DNA from: Thermoplasmatota archaeon
GTDB taxonomy: Archaea; Thermoplasmatota; Thermoplasmata; Thermoplasmatales; Thermoplasmataceae
DNA: 35,554 nt
Assembly: GCA_023381355.1 (NCBI GenBank)
Contig: JAMCUL010000009.1
Location: 1-35,554, forward strand
Direction of reading: 5' to 3'
The notes under the pieces are model-generated. The model saw nothing but the letters and a program-made list of their open reading frames with translations, made no database searches and was not told the origin of the DNA. Below are positions 24,440 to 33,748 of the stretch, one piece after another (position 1 is the first letter of the stretch; each line of letters opens with the position of its first letter). Position numbers and translations under genes: made by a program.

Positions 24440-25065
24440 TTAAAAAAATCCTTCTTTTCTAAAAGTTTTAGTGAAGTGTCTGTTATTTTCACCGTCATCT
24501 TTCTGTTTATAATAACTGTTTCTACAAGATATGCTTCTTTAAGTAAACTTATCCTTCTTGAAATCGTAGATTTTGAAAGTGCTAATTTGTCAGATATTTC
24601 TCCGAGTAATAGCGGATTGTTTTCAATCAGCTTAAGAATGTTCAGGTTCTTCTTAGCATTTCTAAATAAATCCTTTGACTTCGAAATATCAACCATCGAG
24701 GTTTTATCATTCTCCCTGTTGTAGAAGACAACAGGTATATTGTGTGTAATCGAAAAGAATGTTAGGGATGAAATTGCAATTCCCGGACCTGCACTTACAT
24801 TGATCCATTTTGGTTTTCCATTTTTTTCCAATAGAATTTCGAGATTAACAAGCACTTCAAAGAAGTTGAAAATATCATTCACTGATAAAAGCATACATTT
24901 AACATTATTGAATGCCAGTACATTTTTAACTGCATCTGCAGTTTCAAGAGATTTTGAATTGTTAGTTACTATGAGGATTAATTCATCTAGTGGGTTCCTT
25001 ACACGAAGAAAAGGCTTTATTATTAGTTCTGGCTGAAATCCTGAAATTGCAATCGAATATCTCAT
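24433..25065 (-). CDS. csa3: Csa3-type CRISPR regulator (CARF domain plus winged helix)
   Basis: A 210-residue transcription regulator. The N-terminal CARF/Rossmann domain (1-125) starts MRYSIAISGFQPELIIKPFL and carries the ligand-site block INVSAGPGIAISSL. The C-terminal winged helix (about 140-205) reads LLGEISDKLALSKSTISRRI followed by LLKEAYL. Csa3 proteins are known to control cas and adaptation genes in archaeal type I-A and I-D systems, probably responding to cyclic oligoadenylates. It is divergent from cas6, with a 111-bp shared promoter region holding a palindrome. The last codons lie in a dispersed repeat, so the C-terminus may have been altered. Confidence 0.85.
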   Translation of the reverse strand: MRYSIAISGFQPELIIKPFLRVRNPLDELILIVTNNSKSLETADAVKNVLAFNNVKCMLLSVNDIFNFFEVLVNLEILLEKNGKPKWINVSAGPGIAISSLTFFSITHNIPVVFYNRENDKTSMVDISKSKDLFRNAKKNLNILKLIENNPLLLGEISDKLALSKSTISRRISLLKEAYLVETVIINRKMTVKITDTSLKLLEKKDFFKP

Positions 25066-25101
25066 AGAGGTTTATTTGTTTCATTTATTAAAGCATTTTT
25101 C

Positions 25102-25137
25102 TGCAACGTTGCATAGCTTATAAAACAATTGATGCAA
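25102..25137. promoter_or_regulatory. Candidate Csa3 operator between csa3 and cas6
   Basis: TGCAACGTTGCA at 25102-25113 is a perfect 12-bp palindrome. TTGCAT (25109-25114) is repeated inverted as ATGCAA (25132-25137) 17 bp away. The sites lie 40-75 bases upstream of the cas6 ATG and 37-72 bases upstream of the csa3 ATG, where a regulator could control both promoters. Confidence 0.5.
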
Positions 25138-25149
25138 AGCCTAAACTTA

Positions 25150-25155
25150 TTTATA
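25150..25155 (+). promoter_or_regulatory. TATA box of the cas operon
   Basis: TTTATA, within CTTATTTATACATATG, lies 22-27 bases before the ATG at 25177, so the operon probably starts as a leaderless transcript. This supports the ATG at 25177 over the GTG at 25171. Confidence 0.55.
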
Positions 25156-25176
25156 CATATGAGAACATGAGTGTTA

Positions 25177-25884
25177 ATGCAACTGATAGTGAATCTTGAC
25201 TCGGACAGATTCGAGATGCCTTATGATCATAGCTATCAATTATATTCCTCAATTATAAAACTTGTTTCTAGTAAAGACAAGGATAAAGCTGAAAAACTAC
25301 ACATCTACAACTCAGGCTTCAAATTCAATTTGAGTCAAATTATGCCAGGTGGGAAAAGAAAATTTACAAGGACAGGCTTTTCTGGGGAAAGATATATTTT
25401 CATGATATCAAGCGTCGATTCTGATCTTATTATCTATTTGAAACAGTTATTTAGCTCATCGAAGGAAATTAACATTTTTAATCATGCATTTAGAATACAT
25501 TCTGTGACTAATTACAACGTGCATCCATCGTCAGAAATAATCACATTGAATACTAGAAGTCCTGTCATATTAAAAGAGAAGAACAAATATTTATTCAACG
25601 AGTCAGAAGATGAGATTTTAGCAGCTATTGAGAAAAATATTATAAGTAAACATCTGAAAGTTATAGGAAGAAAACCAAATATAAAATTCATAAAGATTGT
25701 AAGTTTAAAACGAAAAAAAGTTGAACTGAAAGGGATAAAACTTCCCGCATTTATGTTGAAACTAGCCATAAGTTCTGATCTGGAAGTCTTGAAATTTTTA
25801 CTTGACGTTGGTTTGGGATCAAAAAATCAACTCGGATTTGGATTTTTGGAAGAAGAAAAGCATGGTGATAATTTTGGAGTTTAA
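25177..25884 (+). CDS. cas6: Cas6 CRISPR RNA endoribonuclease
   Basis: A 235-residue Cas6 that cuts pre-crRNA within the repeats. It starts MQLIVNLDSDRFEMPYDHSY and has two ferredoxin-like folds. LNTRSPVILKEKNKY lies in the middle, and the diagnostic glycine-rich loop near the C-terminus reads GLGSKNQLGFGF. His residues that could serve in catalysis are in PYDHSYQLYS, the usual place for the family. First gene of the cas operon; cas10d starts inside its 3' end (23-bp overlap). Confidence 0.9.
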   Translation: MQLIVNLDSDRFEMPYDHSYQLYSSIIKLVSSKDKDKAEKLHIYNSGFKFNLSQIMPGGKRKFTRTGFSGERYIFMISSVDSDLIIYLKQLFSSSKEINIFNHAFRIHSVTNYNVHPSSEIITLNTRSPVILKEKNKYLFNESEDEILAAIEKNIISKHLKVIGRKPNIKFIKIVSLKRKKVELKGIKLPAFMLKLAISSDLEVLKFLLDVGLGSKNQLGFGFLEEEKHGDNFGV

Positions 25885-28651
25885 GCAGGATTATAGAGAT
25901 GCACCAAGACTATTCAAGACTGAGATTTTCCGAAGGTGTTTCCGAGACTTGTTTGAAAGTTCTTATGAAGATTCGGTAGCTTTGGAAAAAGGTCCACTGA
26001 GGATCATTTTGGATGATTATCTCCTGATCCCTGGAAAAGGGGGCTCAAAAGAAAAATTGAAAGAGTGGCCGGATGTAACTTATTTTACCCATGTACTCAA
26101 CGGAATTGTTATTTCAGGAAAAATATTGGAAAAGATGTATTTTTTGAGAGTGTCAGAATCATTTTCCGATTCTGAGAAATATGTACGACTATTTTTTGCA
26201 TCAATAGCCCTACATGATTCAGATAAGTTGTTTCAAGAGGGAGAATACGGCGCAAATAACTTAGATGAAGTGCTGAAAAAAAATAAACAAGAGATTATTA
26301 AAATATTATCATATTATCTCAGGTCATTAGGGTCGCCTGTGGACTGGTGGGACGATCTTGCTTTTTTAATATTAAGAAATGAAAGCAGAACTTTCGATTA
26401 TGCTAACTCAATAAGAACAAAAATGGATAGGAGTCAACTGGAAACCATTGGCAAGTTTGTAAAATTGGGAGACCAAACAGGTGGCATAAAGTCAGATTTA
26501 TCTCGAACAATTTTTAATGAAATGAAAAAATTTCTGGACCCTTATCTGAAAGATTTGGGAGAAAACATAAACATAATCCAATTTAGTGATTTGCCGCAGA
26601 CCCTAATTCTGGATAAACTCTATCAGAATTTTCAAAATTTTCTAAACAAAAGTGATAGAGATGTTGTTGCTTATCTCCCTGATGCGATTGTTTATACTGG
26701 ACTTGAACTCAATGAGGATGAGTATGAAAATATAAGAAATAGTTTTGCTAATGAAATGGAACCAAACAATAAGGAAAAAATTGATATGGTTTTAGGAAAT
26801 TTTGCACCAAGTGGAAATTCCATAAGACTTGATTTTTCAAGAAATGTTGAACCCTCCAAAACCATAATTCAAACATATATTGAAAAATTTGCAGGTAGAT
26901 TACTAATTTGGCAGGGAGAAGATTGGAAAAAATCAAATAGTGATTTTGATACAAAAGTTAGGAGTCTTGGAGTTTCTCTAAGCAGGACACAAAAAAACGG
27001 AAAATTATCTTTCCACCTAAATGTACAAGAAAACTCGGATGAAGAATCTGATGAAGACACTCAGAAAAAAAGATTGCTTGGCCTAATAACCTGTGCTCAG
27101 AGAGTACTTTATACAAGTATGAAGAGCAAGGAGATAGATACATCAAAAGAACATGAGTTCGCTATAAGGATCTTTGGAGAAAAGATTTTTGATATGGCGG
27201 ATGCACTACAGACAAAGACCATTGAATCCATTAGTTTTGCATGCTCATTAGAAAACAGGAGCTTAGATGAGCTAAGGAATGAGTACGAAAGGATATGTAA
27301 GGAAATCTCGGAAAATCTCAAACCCAATTTTGATAAACGCAATATGATAAACTATAACGAATTTTTCAATAGAGCAATTGGAAAAGAACTGCTAAGTCAG
27401 GATCCGCCGGATAAAGCTGATACATGTGTTTACTGTGGAATATTTGCTAATATCCCGTTGAAAGAGGAAAATGCATTTGGCATCAAACCTACTGCAGGTA
27501 CCGGAAAGAAAATAACAGTTCTCAAATATGATGAAAATAAATTCAATGGGAAGATTTGTGGGTGTTGCATAAAAGAGAATGAACTGAGGTCTTCAAAAAT
27601 CGGGAAACTGAAGGAGGCTCTTTGCACGCACATATACATGGGAGACTACTACGTACCTGTGAGCCCTGAAAATATAGTAGAGTCACTTAAAAACGCAATG
27701 GATACTGGGGGGACTTTATCATTCGCAAATACTAGAACCAATGAGGGTAAAGACAAAATAGTTTTCAGGGTAGGAAGGAGGTTAGACACTGATCTGGGAT
27801 ATCACATGGTAGCAATAACTTCTAAACCGGGGAATAAGACAAATAACAAGAATAAAGTCGAGGAGTTTAGAAGGCTTAAATCAACATTGGAATTCGTGGC
27901 AAAGACAGGAATGAAAGTGAGGCTCACTCCCCTTATTTCCTCGAAGAGAATTTTTTACCCAATGTTTGAATGGGATAATGCTCCAAGCTGGGCTGTAAAT
28001 CTTGAGATGGATAAGGTGAGGATAGATCGACTGGAGATAGTGAGACGAGAGTTGGAACTCATGTTGAATATATCTATAATCGATAGATCTGATAGTTCTC
28101 TATCAAGAGTAATTATTGAGATGAATAGGAGCAGACGAGGAATATTTTCTATCTTATGGAGGTATCTATCAAAGGAATCAAACTATATAGATTTAAGAAA
28201 ATATCCAAAGACGATGGAAGGAGTTGTGTGGTATATGGAAGAATTTAAAAAGGAATTGAATAAAAGCTGGATGGATAAAGTAGTTGATGAGGCATGTGGC
28301 ATCTCTCAGAATGGACCAAAATCTAACAATGATAATACATGGATGATTCGAGAGTCCATGAAGTTGTACATAAAGTACTTTAATCATGATGACGAGGACT
28401 TAAAAGAGAAAATTTCTGGAACTATCTGGAACTACGCCAGTAGAGAAAGTAAATACGCAGGAAAGGAAACTGAGCAGCACTGCGTTGGTTTTGCGGAGGC
28501 ATTTGTTGGGCTGATGAGATCAGAATTTAAGCAAAAGATGCCGGGAAACGATAGAAGAAAAGATCTAATCTATCAATTTGCCCTGATGTATAATATGGAA
28601 AAGTGGAGAAGAATACAAAAGAAAAGAAAGGATGGTGAAAAAGATGAGTAA
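25862..28651 (+). CDS. cas10d: Cas10d (Csc3), large subunit of type I-D Cascade with HD nuclease domain
   Basis: A 929-residue protein that identifies subtype I-D. An HD domain lies near the N-terminus: YFTHVLNG (His77) and FFASIALHDSDKLF (His118-Asp119). A zinc-binding region in the middle has CVYC (about residue 522) and CGCC (about 566). The remaining part is the degenerate Cas10 palm and helical bundle; no GGDD cyclase motif is visible. In type I-D the HD nuclease sits in this subunit rather than in Cas3, and here the helicase gene indeed has none. The start is set at the ATG at 25862 because upstream codons in this frame lie within cas6 and the frame would start with TTG. Confidence 0.88.
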   Translation: MVIILEFKQDYRDAPRLFKTEIFRRCFRDLFESSYEDSVALEKGPLRIILDDYLLIPGKGGSKEKLKEWPDVTYFTHVLNGIVISGKILEKMYFLRVSESFSDSEKYVRLFFASIALHDSDKLFQEGEYGANNLDEVLKKNKQEIIKILSYYLRSLGSPVDWWDDLAFLILRNESRTFDYANSIRTKMDRSQLETIGKFVKLGDQTGGIKSDLSRTIFNEMKKFLDPYLKDLGENINIIQFSDLPQTLILDKLYQNFQNFLNKSDRDVVAYLPDAIVYTGLELNEDEYENIRNSFANEMEPNNKEKIDMVLGNFAPSGNSIRLDFSRNVEPSKTIIQTYIEKFAGRLLIWQGEDWKKSNSDFDTKVRSLGVSLSRTQKNGKLSFHLNVQENSDEESDEDTQKKRLLGLITCAQRVLYTSMKSKEIDTSKEHEFAIRIFGEKIFDMADALQTKTIESISFACSLENRSLDELRNEYERICKEISENLKPNFDKRNMINYNEFFNRAIGKELLSQDPPDKADTCVYCGIFANIPLKEENAFGIKPTAGTGKKITVLKYDENKFNGKICGCCIKENELRSSKIGKLKEALCTHIYMGDYYVPVSPENIVESLKNAMDTGGTLSFANTRTNEGKDKIVFRVGRRLDTDLGYHMVAITSKPGNKTNNKNKVEEFRRLKSTLEFVAKTGMKVRLTPLISSKRIFYPMFEWDNAPSWAVNLEMDKVRIDRLEIVRRELELMLNISIIDRSDSSLSRVIIEMNRSRRGIFSILWRYLSKESNYIDLRKYPKTMEGVVWYMEEFKKELNKSWMDKVVDEACGISQNGPKSNNDNTWMIRESMKLYIKYFNHDDEDLKEKISGTIWNYASRESKYAGKETEQHCVGFAEAFVGLMRSEFKQKMPGNDRRKDLIYQFALMYNMEKWRRIQKKRKDGEKDE

Positions 28652-29729
28652 AAATGTAAAGGAATATATTTATTCCAAGTTTGGTGAGAATTGTTTTGCT
28701 AAAAATGAAGATGGTATTCCGGCGTTTGCTCAAAACAAGCGGAGAGTAGTTACTCTTTATGTTTTGAGAGAGACTATAGGACCTATGATAGATCGAAGTG
28801 ATGATCCCGAGTCTACCATAACCCTAGTAATGCAGTTAGATTCTGGAAAGGAGAAAGAAATCGTAGAAATACCTGCTAGGAAATTCAAATCAAAGGAAAA
28901 GCTTATGGGACTGAAGCTATGCCGCATGTTCAATGTAATTGACCCGAAATACGAATACAATAAAGTTAAGGAAATTTCTTACCTTGGAAATCCAAATTCT
29001 GCGATTTTTGGAGATAGTGTTGTCGAGGGTGGGGATGCTGGGCAAGCAATGCTTCCGTCAAGAGTCTTTTATTCCTCTTCTTATAGTATTAGGAGTCGGC
29101 CGGATATCACAAAGCAATTGATGCATAATTCATTATCAGAGGCTGGGACCATGTGGGATAGAAGTAGTGGATCGAATAGAACCAGTCTATTCAACACAGA
29201 ATATATTCTTCCAGGGGTATTCTTCCCATCTTTCATAACAATTAAAAACCCAACTCCAGAATCATTAATCCACCTAATTCTATCTTTGAGTGAAAGAAGT
29301 TACGGAGCTCAAACTTCAATTACAGGCCCAAATATCAGGAACAATATTATCGGAATTTACTGTGGTGAGGAGGAACTTCCTATTACTTCGTATACTGTAT
29401 CCAGAGACCTACAGTTAAGACTCACCGATGAGCTAACCAGTGATTCATTAAGAGAAATGATAAACAATCACGTCCTGGACTTAATGAGGAAAGAAGGAAA
29501 AGGAAAAGTAATATGTGATAATAATCTGAATGATTTTCTGGAATGGATCAATCATCTTTCATCTTCCGATCTAACGGAGATATATAATTCGCTGAAAGAG
29601 GATGCAACAGATCTGATAAAATATGCGAATATTGTCAACCCCGAGAAACCCGAGAAAAAAAATAAGGTAAAAAAGCAAAATGGGAAGCACGAAATAGGTG
29701 AGATAGATGAGATGCGTGAAGAATTATGA
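28644..29729 (+). CDS. csc2: Csc2 (Cas7d), backbone subunit of type I-D Cascade
   Basis: A 361-residue Cas7-family protein that coats the crRNA. The family block is clear: NTEYILPGVFFPSFITIKNP followed by LSLSERSYGAQTSITGPNI and RNNIIGIYCGEEELP, which matches the Csc2 pattern LPGT-FP--VTL and RYGARTS-TG-VRN-I-AI. The C-terminal tail is lysine- and glutamate-rich. The ATG at 28644 overlaps the cas10d stop (ATGAGTAA) and is preceded by GGATGGTGA; an ATG at 28632 is the alternative. Confidence 0.88.
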   Translation: MSKNVKEYIYSKFGENCFAKNEDGIPAFAQNKRRVVTLYVLRETIGPMIDRSDDPESTITLVMQLDSGKEKEIVEIPARKFKSKEKLMGLKLCRMFNVIDPKYEYNKVKEISYLGNPNSAIFGDSVVEGGDAGQAMLPSRVFYSSSYSIRSRPDITKQLMHNSLSEAGTMWDRSSGSNRTSLFNTEYILPGVFFPSFITIKNPTPESLIHLILSLSERSYGAQTSITGPNIRNNIIGIYCGEEELPITSYTVSRDLQLRLTDELTSDSLREMINNHVLDLMRKEGKGKVICDNNLNDFLEWINHLSSSDLTEIYNSLKEDATDLIKYANIVNPEKPEKKNKVKKQNGKHEIGEIDEMREEL

Positions 29730-30393
29730 AATGACAATTCTATCCCCTTTGTATTACAGAAGTAGGATAGAATCAGGAGCAGCCGGTGCTACTGTAACTT
29801 CACCTTGGATTGGAGATATTGCCATGATGTATGCAATTAATAATAGTCTTGGACTGAAGCAGCTCAAATTTGGATATAATACGCATAAACCAAATTATTC
29901 GGAAATAATGGATATAGGATTTAAACTAAGTATTCTGGAACCATCGTCCCAGTTGAAATTTACAAAGGTTTTTGACATTGCTACCAGTTTCATTAGTGAA
30001 GGTTATCCACAGGGAAAAGCAATTGCGGATTCAGCAAGAGCACCTATGAGAAACTGGTTAAAACGTCAGGGACTTGAACCTGGAAATAAATTTATTTTTT
30101 CATCGTTTCTTGATGATGAAGAAAATGAATTTCCAAAAAAATTTACAGTTAGAATCGGAAACACAAAGGAATGTCTAGGTGAGATACGAGAGATAGAAAA
30201 TAATCATTTTAAGGAAGTAACAATGAACCTATACACGTTATCATTGATGCTTGGGACCGAGAAATTAAAGAAAAGTCTTGCAAATCTAATGAAATCAAAC
30301 TCTAGAATTCAAATTGAACAGGTTTCACCACAATATGTTCTTGCGAGAGGGTTCAAACTGGATGAGGCAAGAGGATTAATAGAGTATAACTGA
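29707..30393 (+). CDS. csc1: Csc1 (Cas5d), type I-D Cascade subunit
   Basis: A 228-residue Cas5-family protein that caps the 5' end of the crRNA. The N-terminus reads KNYEMTILSPLYYRSRIESG, typical of Csc1 (Y---L-L--PLFY-TRE). The middle has FDIATSFISEGYPQGKAI and KFTVRIGNTKECLGEI, the counterpart of the VRLGK block. The start overlaps the csc2 3' end by 23 bp; a GTG at 29716 or an ATG at 29731 are alternatives. Confidence 0.85.
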   Translation: MRCVKNYEMTILSPLYYRSRIESGAAGATVTSPWIGDIAMMYAINNSLGLKQLKFGYNTHKPNYSEIMDIGFKLSILEPSSQLKFTKVFDIATSFISEGYPQGKAIADSARAPMRNWLKRQGLEPGNKFIFSSFLDDEENEFPKKFTVRIGNTKECLGEIREIENNHFKEVTMNLYTLSLMLGTEKLKKSLANLMKSNSRIQIEQVSPQYVLARGFKLDEARGLIEYN

Positions 30394-30406
30394 CGGGTGA
30401 CAGTAT

Positions 30407-32296
30407 ATTAGTAAAACGTTTTATTTTCCACCTCAATTCCTTGAATACGGTGATCAGGAGGCTTTCGGATTCAAGTTACATGATTTTCAGATAAAAATTA
30501 AGGATATTCTTCACAATGAGAATGATTGCTTATTTATAGATGCACCAACTGCATCTGGAAAAACCTTTGCTTTCATTCTTCCATCAGCAAGTGAGATTCA
30601 AGCTTTGAGAAGAAATAAAACACTCATAATTTCACCAAACAATCTTCTTATCTCCCAAACATTTGATGATATGAATGATATTGCATCTAACAATGAAAAA
30701 CTCAACGATTTGAAAATTGCGAAGATATACGGAAGGGAATTTTCGGGGCTGACCATGTGGCAGAGAGAGGAAAAGATAAGAGAAACTTTCTCCCTTAAGG
30801 ATATTGTAATCTCAAATCCGGATATAATAGCCCTATTTTTGGCGGGTTTTTACAAGTTGAGGAGAAATGAAAAGACAAACTTTTCAAGACTAAGAAATAC
30901 ATCTGACATTTTTACTGAAATTGACATAATAATATTTGATGAATTCCACGTTTATTCCGAGGAAGAGCTAGGGAAGATATGTGCTTTTATATTTCTTGCA
31001 AAGTTGGTTGGAAGGGTGCCTAAAATTGTATTTACTTCAGCAACACCCAGTCATAAAATAAAGGAGTTACTAACCACACTTGGTATCACTTATTCTGATT
31101 TAGAAGTGAAACCTGAAAATCATGAAATCCCAAATTCCAGGTGTATAAGGGGAGCTATTGAACTTACAGTGACTGGTTCACCGATCAAAGATTCTTTGGA
31201 TTCGGCACTAAATGTTCTAAAAGATTCAGACAGTAGAATACTGTTTTTATTTGATCACAAGATTGATGCTGAAATTTCAAGATCAATCCTTTTAGATAAA
31301 GGCCTTGATGAGAGCCTAATCATGGATTTAAGTGGATTCTCTAATAGAGCTATAAATAAAAAACCAAAAACTGGTGAGGAAAGATGTATCATAGCAACGA
31401 ACGCAGCTGAACAGGGTCTTAATCTGGATGTATCTATTTCACATATTGAGCCCGGACTTTACAGGGAAAATCTTGTTCAGAGGTATGGAAGAATAGGAAG
31501 ACAGGGAAAGCCAGGGGAAATAACCATTCACTTCAATGAATTCCTTGAAAGGGAAATACCGGAAGAAATATACAACTTTACTGATTTTATAAGTAAGATT
31601 GATAAAATTTTATTAAAAAAAGATATATATTTATCTCGTATTAAAAGACACTTTGCTGCTTTCATGTCATTATGCACAATAAGAAGCAGCAGAAGTAATT
31701 TTGCACCACAGATAAAGCAATCTATTTTGAAGCTGAAAGACGGCCTTATTTCAGAAATTTACCACTCTATTTTATCATTTAATGGTGAAGTTGATAAAAT
31801 ATCTGAGCTGGATGAACCCAATCCTGGTGACATAATAGACCTGAAGGATTGGTGGAATAGTTTCTTGCTATCTATTGGATATTTTCGTGGAGAGACCATG
31901 TCTGTTGCCATTGGTTTGAAGCGTATGGGGGAAATTATGAAAACTACAGAAGATATAATATGGGTTAAAAAATGGTGTAACTTTGAGTTGGTAAACGAAG
32001 ATGGGAGTCCAATGTATTTAATAAAGTCATTTAAATCTGTATCATCTACAATTGAGCTTAGCTATTCAATACCATCCAAGAGACTAATTTTTACCGACAA
32101 TGAGATGAGAGATCGACAAGGATTCGCAGAAAGATATATGAAAAACATTAAAGAATTTATATATGATGCTTTTGAAGGTTATAATTTTGATATTAAGACT
32201 TCTATATCTTCCATTTCAGGTGTAGCCAAAGTAATTTTCCCCGGTATGTTAAAACCTTTGGAGGTCGAGAATGCAACAAAATCTCAAATTATCTGA
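30407..32296 (+). CDS. cas3: Cas3' helicase of type I-D, without HD domain
   Basis: A superfamily 2 helicase of about 630 residues that unwinds target DNA for the interference complex. Motifs: Walker A DAPTASGKTFAF (codons at about 30540-30575), IIFDEFHVYSEEEL (motif II, DEFH), KIVFTSATPSHKI (motif III), NAAEQGLNLDV and VQRYGRIGRQGKPGE (motif VI). No HD nuclease motifs are present, in keeping with the HD in Cas10d. No ATG, GTG or TTG lies in frame before Walker A; the nearest upstream stop is at 30398. The start is placed at an ATT codon at 30407, six bases after GGGTGA (30395-30400). A start at the TTG at 30605 would delete Walker A. Confidence 0.85.
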   Translation: MSKTFYFPPQFLEYGDQEAFGFKLHDFQIKIKDILHNENDCLFIDAPTASGKTFAFILPSASEIQALRRNKTLIISPNNLLISQTFDDMNDIASNNEKLNDLKIAKIYGREFSGLTMWQREEKIRETFSLKDIVISNPDIIALFLAGFYKLRRNEKTNFSRLRNTSDIFTEIDIIIFDEFHVYSEEELGKICAFIFLAKLVGRVPKIVFTSATPSHKIKELLTTLGITYSDLEVKPENHEIPNSRCIRGAIELTVTGSPIKDSLDSALNVLKDSDSRILFLFDHKIDAEISRSILLDKGLDESLIMDLSGFSNRAINKKPKTGEERCIIATNAAEQGLNLDVSISHIEPGLYRENLVQRYGRIGRQGKPGEITIHFNEFLEREIPEEIYNFTDFISKIDKILLKKDIYLSRIKRHFAAFMSLCTIRSSRSNFAPQIKQSILKLKDGLISEIYHSILSFNGEVDKISELDEPNPGDIIDLKDWWNSFLLSIGYFRGETMSVAIGLKRMGEIMKTTEDIIWVKKWCNFELVNEDGSPMYLIKSFKSVSSTIELSYSIPSKRLIFTDNEMRDRQGFAERYMKNIKEFIYDAFEGYNFDIKTSISSISGVAKVIFPGMLKPLEVENATKSQII

Positions 32297-32783
32297 ACAG
32301 CGGGGAGTTACTGGTAATCACTTTTTCGATTTAGCTTCCTGTACAACTCGGCTCTGGCTTTCAAACAAGAGAATTGATGTTGGTATGGATAACAAACACA
32401 TCCAAATAGGGATATACATAGATGAAAAAACAAAGCCAAGACTTAGAAAGAGACTAACTATACAGGGTCTCTGTTCGATAGATTACGTTGAATATTCTGG
32501 ACATTTGGAAGTCCACGAAATTAAGAAAGGGAAGACACCTTCAAAGCCTCACTATCTTCAATTGCTTTTTTATCTGCAAATTATGTTTGAAATAACAGGC
32601 ACTGAGCCCGTTGGTTTCTTACATCTACCACAAACCAAAAAAAAGATAGAGATCAAAAGAGATCCAGAAAAAGTCTATATGGCGTATAGTGAAATTCTCA
32701 GCGTTATTGGCGGAGAATGCCCCAAACCGGTTATGATTCCAATATGTTCCGGTTGTAGATATATGGAGATGTGCTGGGCATGA
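32271..32783 (+). CDS. cas4: Cas4 exonuclease with iron-sulfur cluster
   Basis: A 170-residue RecB-like nuclease that trims and selects spacer precursors by PAM. First cluster cysteine in LASCTTRLWL. RecB motifs: the conserved Asp in GLCSIDYVEY, E-x-K in LEVHEIKKGK, and Q-x3-Y in LQLLFYLQI. The last three cysteines are CSGCRYMEMCW. The ATG overlaps the cas3' 3' end by 26 bp and has a strong Shine-Dalgarno GGAGGT at 32260-32265. The stop overlaps cas1 by ATGA. Confidence 0.92.
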   Translation: MQQNLKLSEQRGVTGNHFFDLASCTTRLWLSNKRIDVGMDNKHIQIGIYIDEKTKPRLRKRLTIQGLCSIDYVEYSGHLEVHEIKKGKTPSKPHYLQLLFYLQIMFEITGTEPVGFLHLPQTKKKIEIKRDPEKVYMAYSEILSVIGGECPKPVMIPICSGCRYMEMCWA

Positions 32784-33748
32784 GTAAAAATTATCACGTT
32801 TTCTCCAATGGAACGTTGTCTGCTGATCAAATGATCTTTAGATTTGATAGTTCAGATCACAAAATGGTTAGAATTCCAGTGGAAAGTGTGAGTTCTTTCG
32901 ACCTTTATGGGGGTGTAACAATTACTTCGGGGGCTTTGGATCTTGCAGTAAAGAACAATATTTGCCTCCATCTCTTTGGTTTTTACGGAAATTACCAAGG
33001 GTCGTTCTGGCCAAAGGAGACTTACTTCAGCGGTGATTTGACAATAAAGCAATCACTTCTATATGCAGATTATGGAAGAAGAGTTGATCTGGCAAGGAAT
33101 TTGCTAAATGGAATTAGAAAAAATATGGTTGCATTACTCAAGAAATTCGGAGACAGTGGAGAAGAGGTTGTGTTAAATTTGACCGATAACACTGTTGAAA
33201 GTTTAATGCTTTCTGAAGCAAGAATGAGAAGAGCATACTATTCCAAATTAGATCAACTTCTGCCAGAAGAATTCAGAATAATTACCCGAGAGAAAAGACC
33301 TCCTTCAAATTTTGGTAATTCCTTGATTTCGTTCGGAAATTCCCTACTTTACTCAGAATTTGTAACACAGGCAAGAAAGACTTCAATTAATATAACAATT
33401 CCATTCTACCATTCTGCAGAATCTGGGAGGTTTGCATTAGCTTTGGATCTATCAGAAATTTTCAAACCCGGTTTAGTTGATCGCCTTATTTTGAGTCTTG
33501 CGAAACAGGGGATAATTCGACCAAATGATGATCACTTTCACAGAATAGGAAATGGAATCTTATTGAACGATAAAGGGAGGAAAGTGTTTGTGGAAAATTG
33601 GGAAAATTGGCTAGATTCGGCGTTATACAATGATAAATTCAAGAGGAAAGTTTCACATAGGGAAATGATTAGGATGGAAATTCATAAATTTGCTAAAGAG
33701 GTGGAAGGAATAGAAGATTACAAACCAGCAAGGCTACCAGGTGATTAA
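32780..33748 (+). CDS. cas1: Cas1 integrase
   Basis: A 322-residue Cas1, the catalytic subunit of the Cas1-Cas2 spacer integrase. The N-terminal beta domain starts MSKNYHVFSNGTLSADQMIF. In the helical domain the metal ligands are visible: Glu in SLMLSEARMRRAYYSKLD, His in PFYHSAESGRFALALDLSE, and the acidic residues of LDLSEIFKPGLVDRLI. The start is the ATG at 32780, overlapping the cas4 stop as ATGA; the frame extends three codons further to a GTG. Confidence 0.95.
   Translation: MSKNYHVFSNGTLSADQMIFRFDSSDHKMVRIPVESVSSFDLYGGVTITSGALDLAVKNNICLHLFGFYGNYQGSFWPKETYFSGDLTIKQSLLYADYGRRVDLARNLLNGIRKNMVALLKKFGDSGEEVVLNLTDNTVESLMLSEARMRRAYYSKLDQLLPEEFRIITREKRPPSNFGNSLISFGNSLLYSEFVTQARKTSINITIPFYHSAESGRFALALDLSEIFKPGLVDRLILSLAKQGIIRPNDDHFHRIGNGILLNDKGRKVFVENWENWLDSALYNDKFKRKVSHREMIRMEIHKFAKEVEGIEDYKPARLPGD

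Noticed and set aside
25862-28651. Reading the large cas gene as Cas8b (type I-B)
   Set aside because: The N-terminal HD motif, the helicase without HD, and the Csc1- and Csc2-like genes that follow all point to Cas10d of type I-D.
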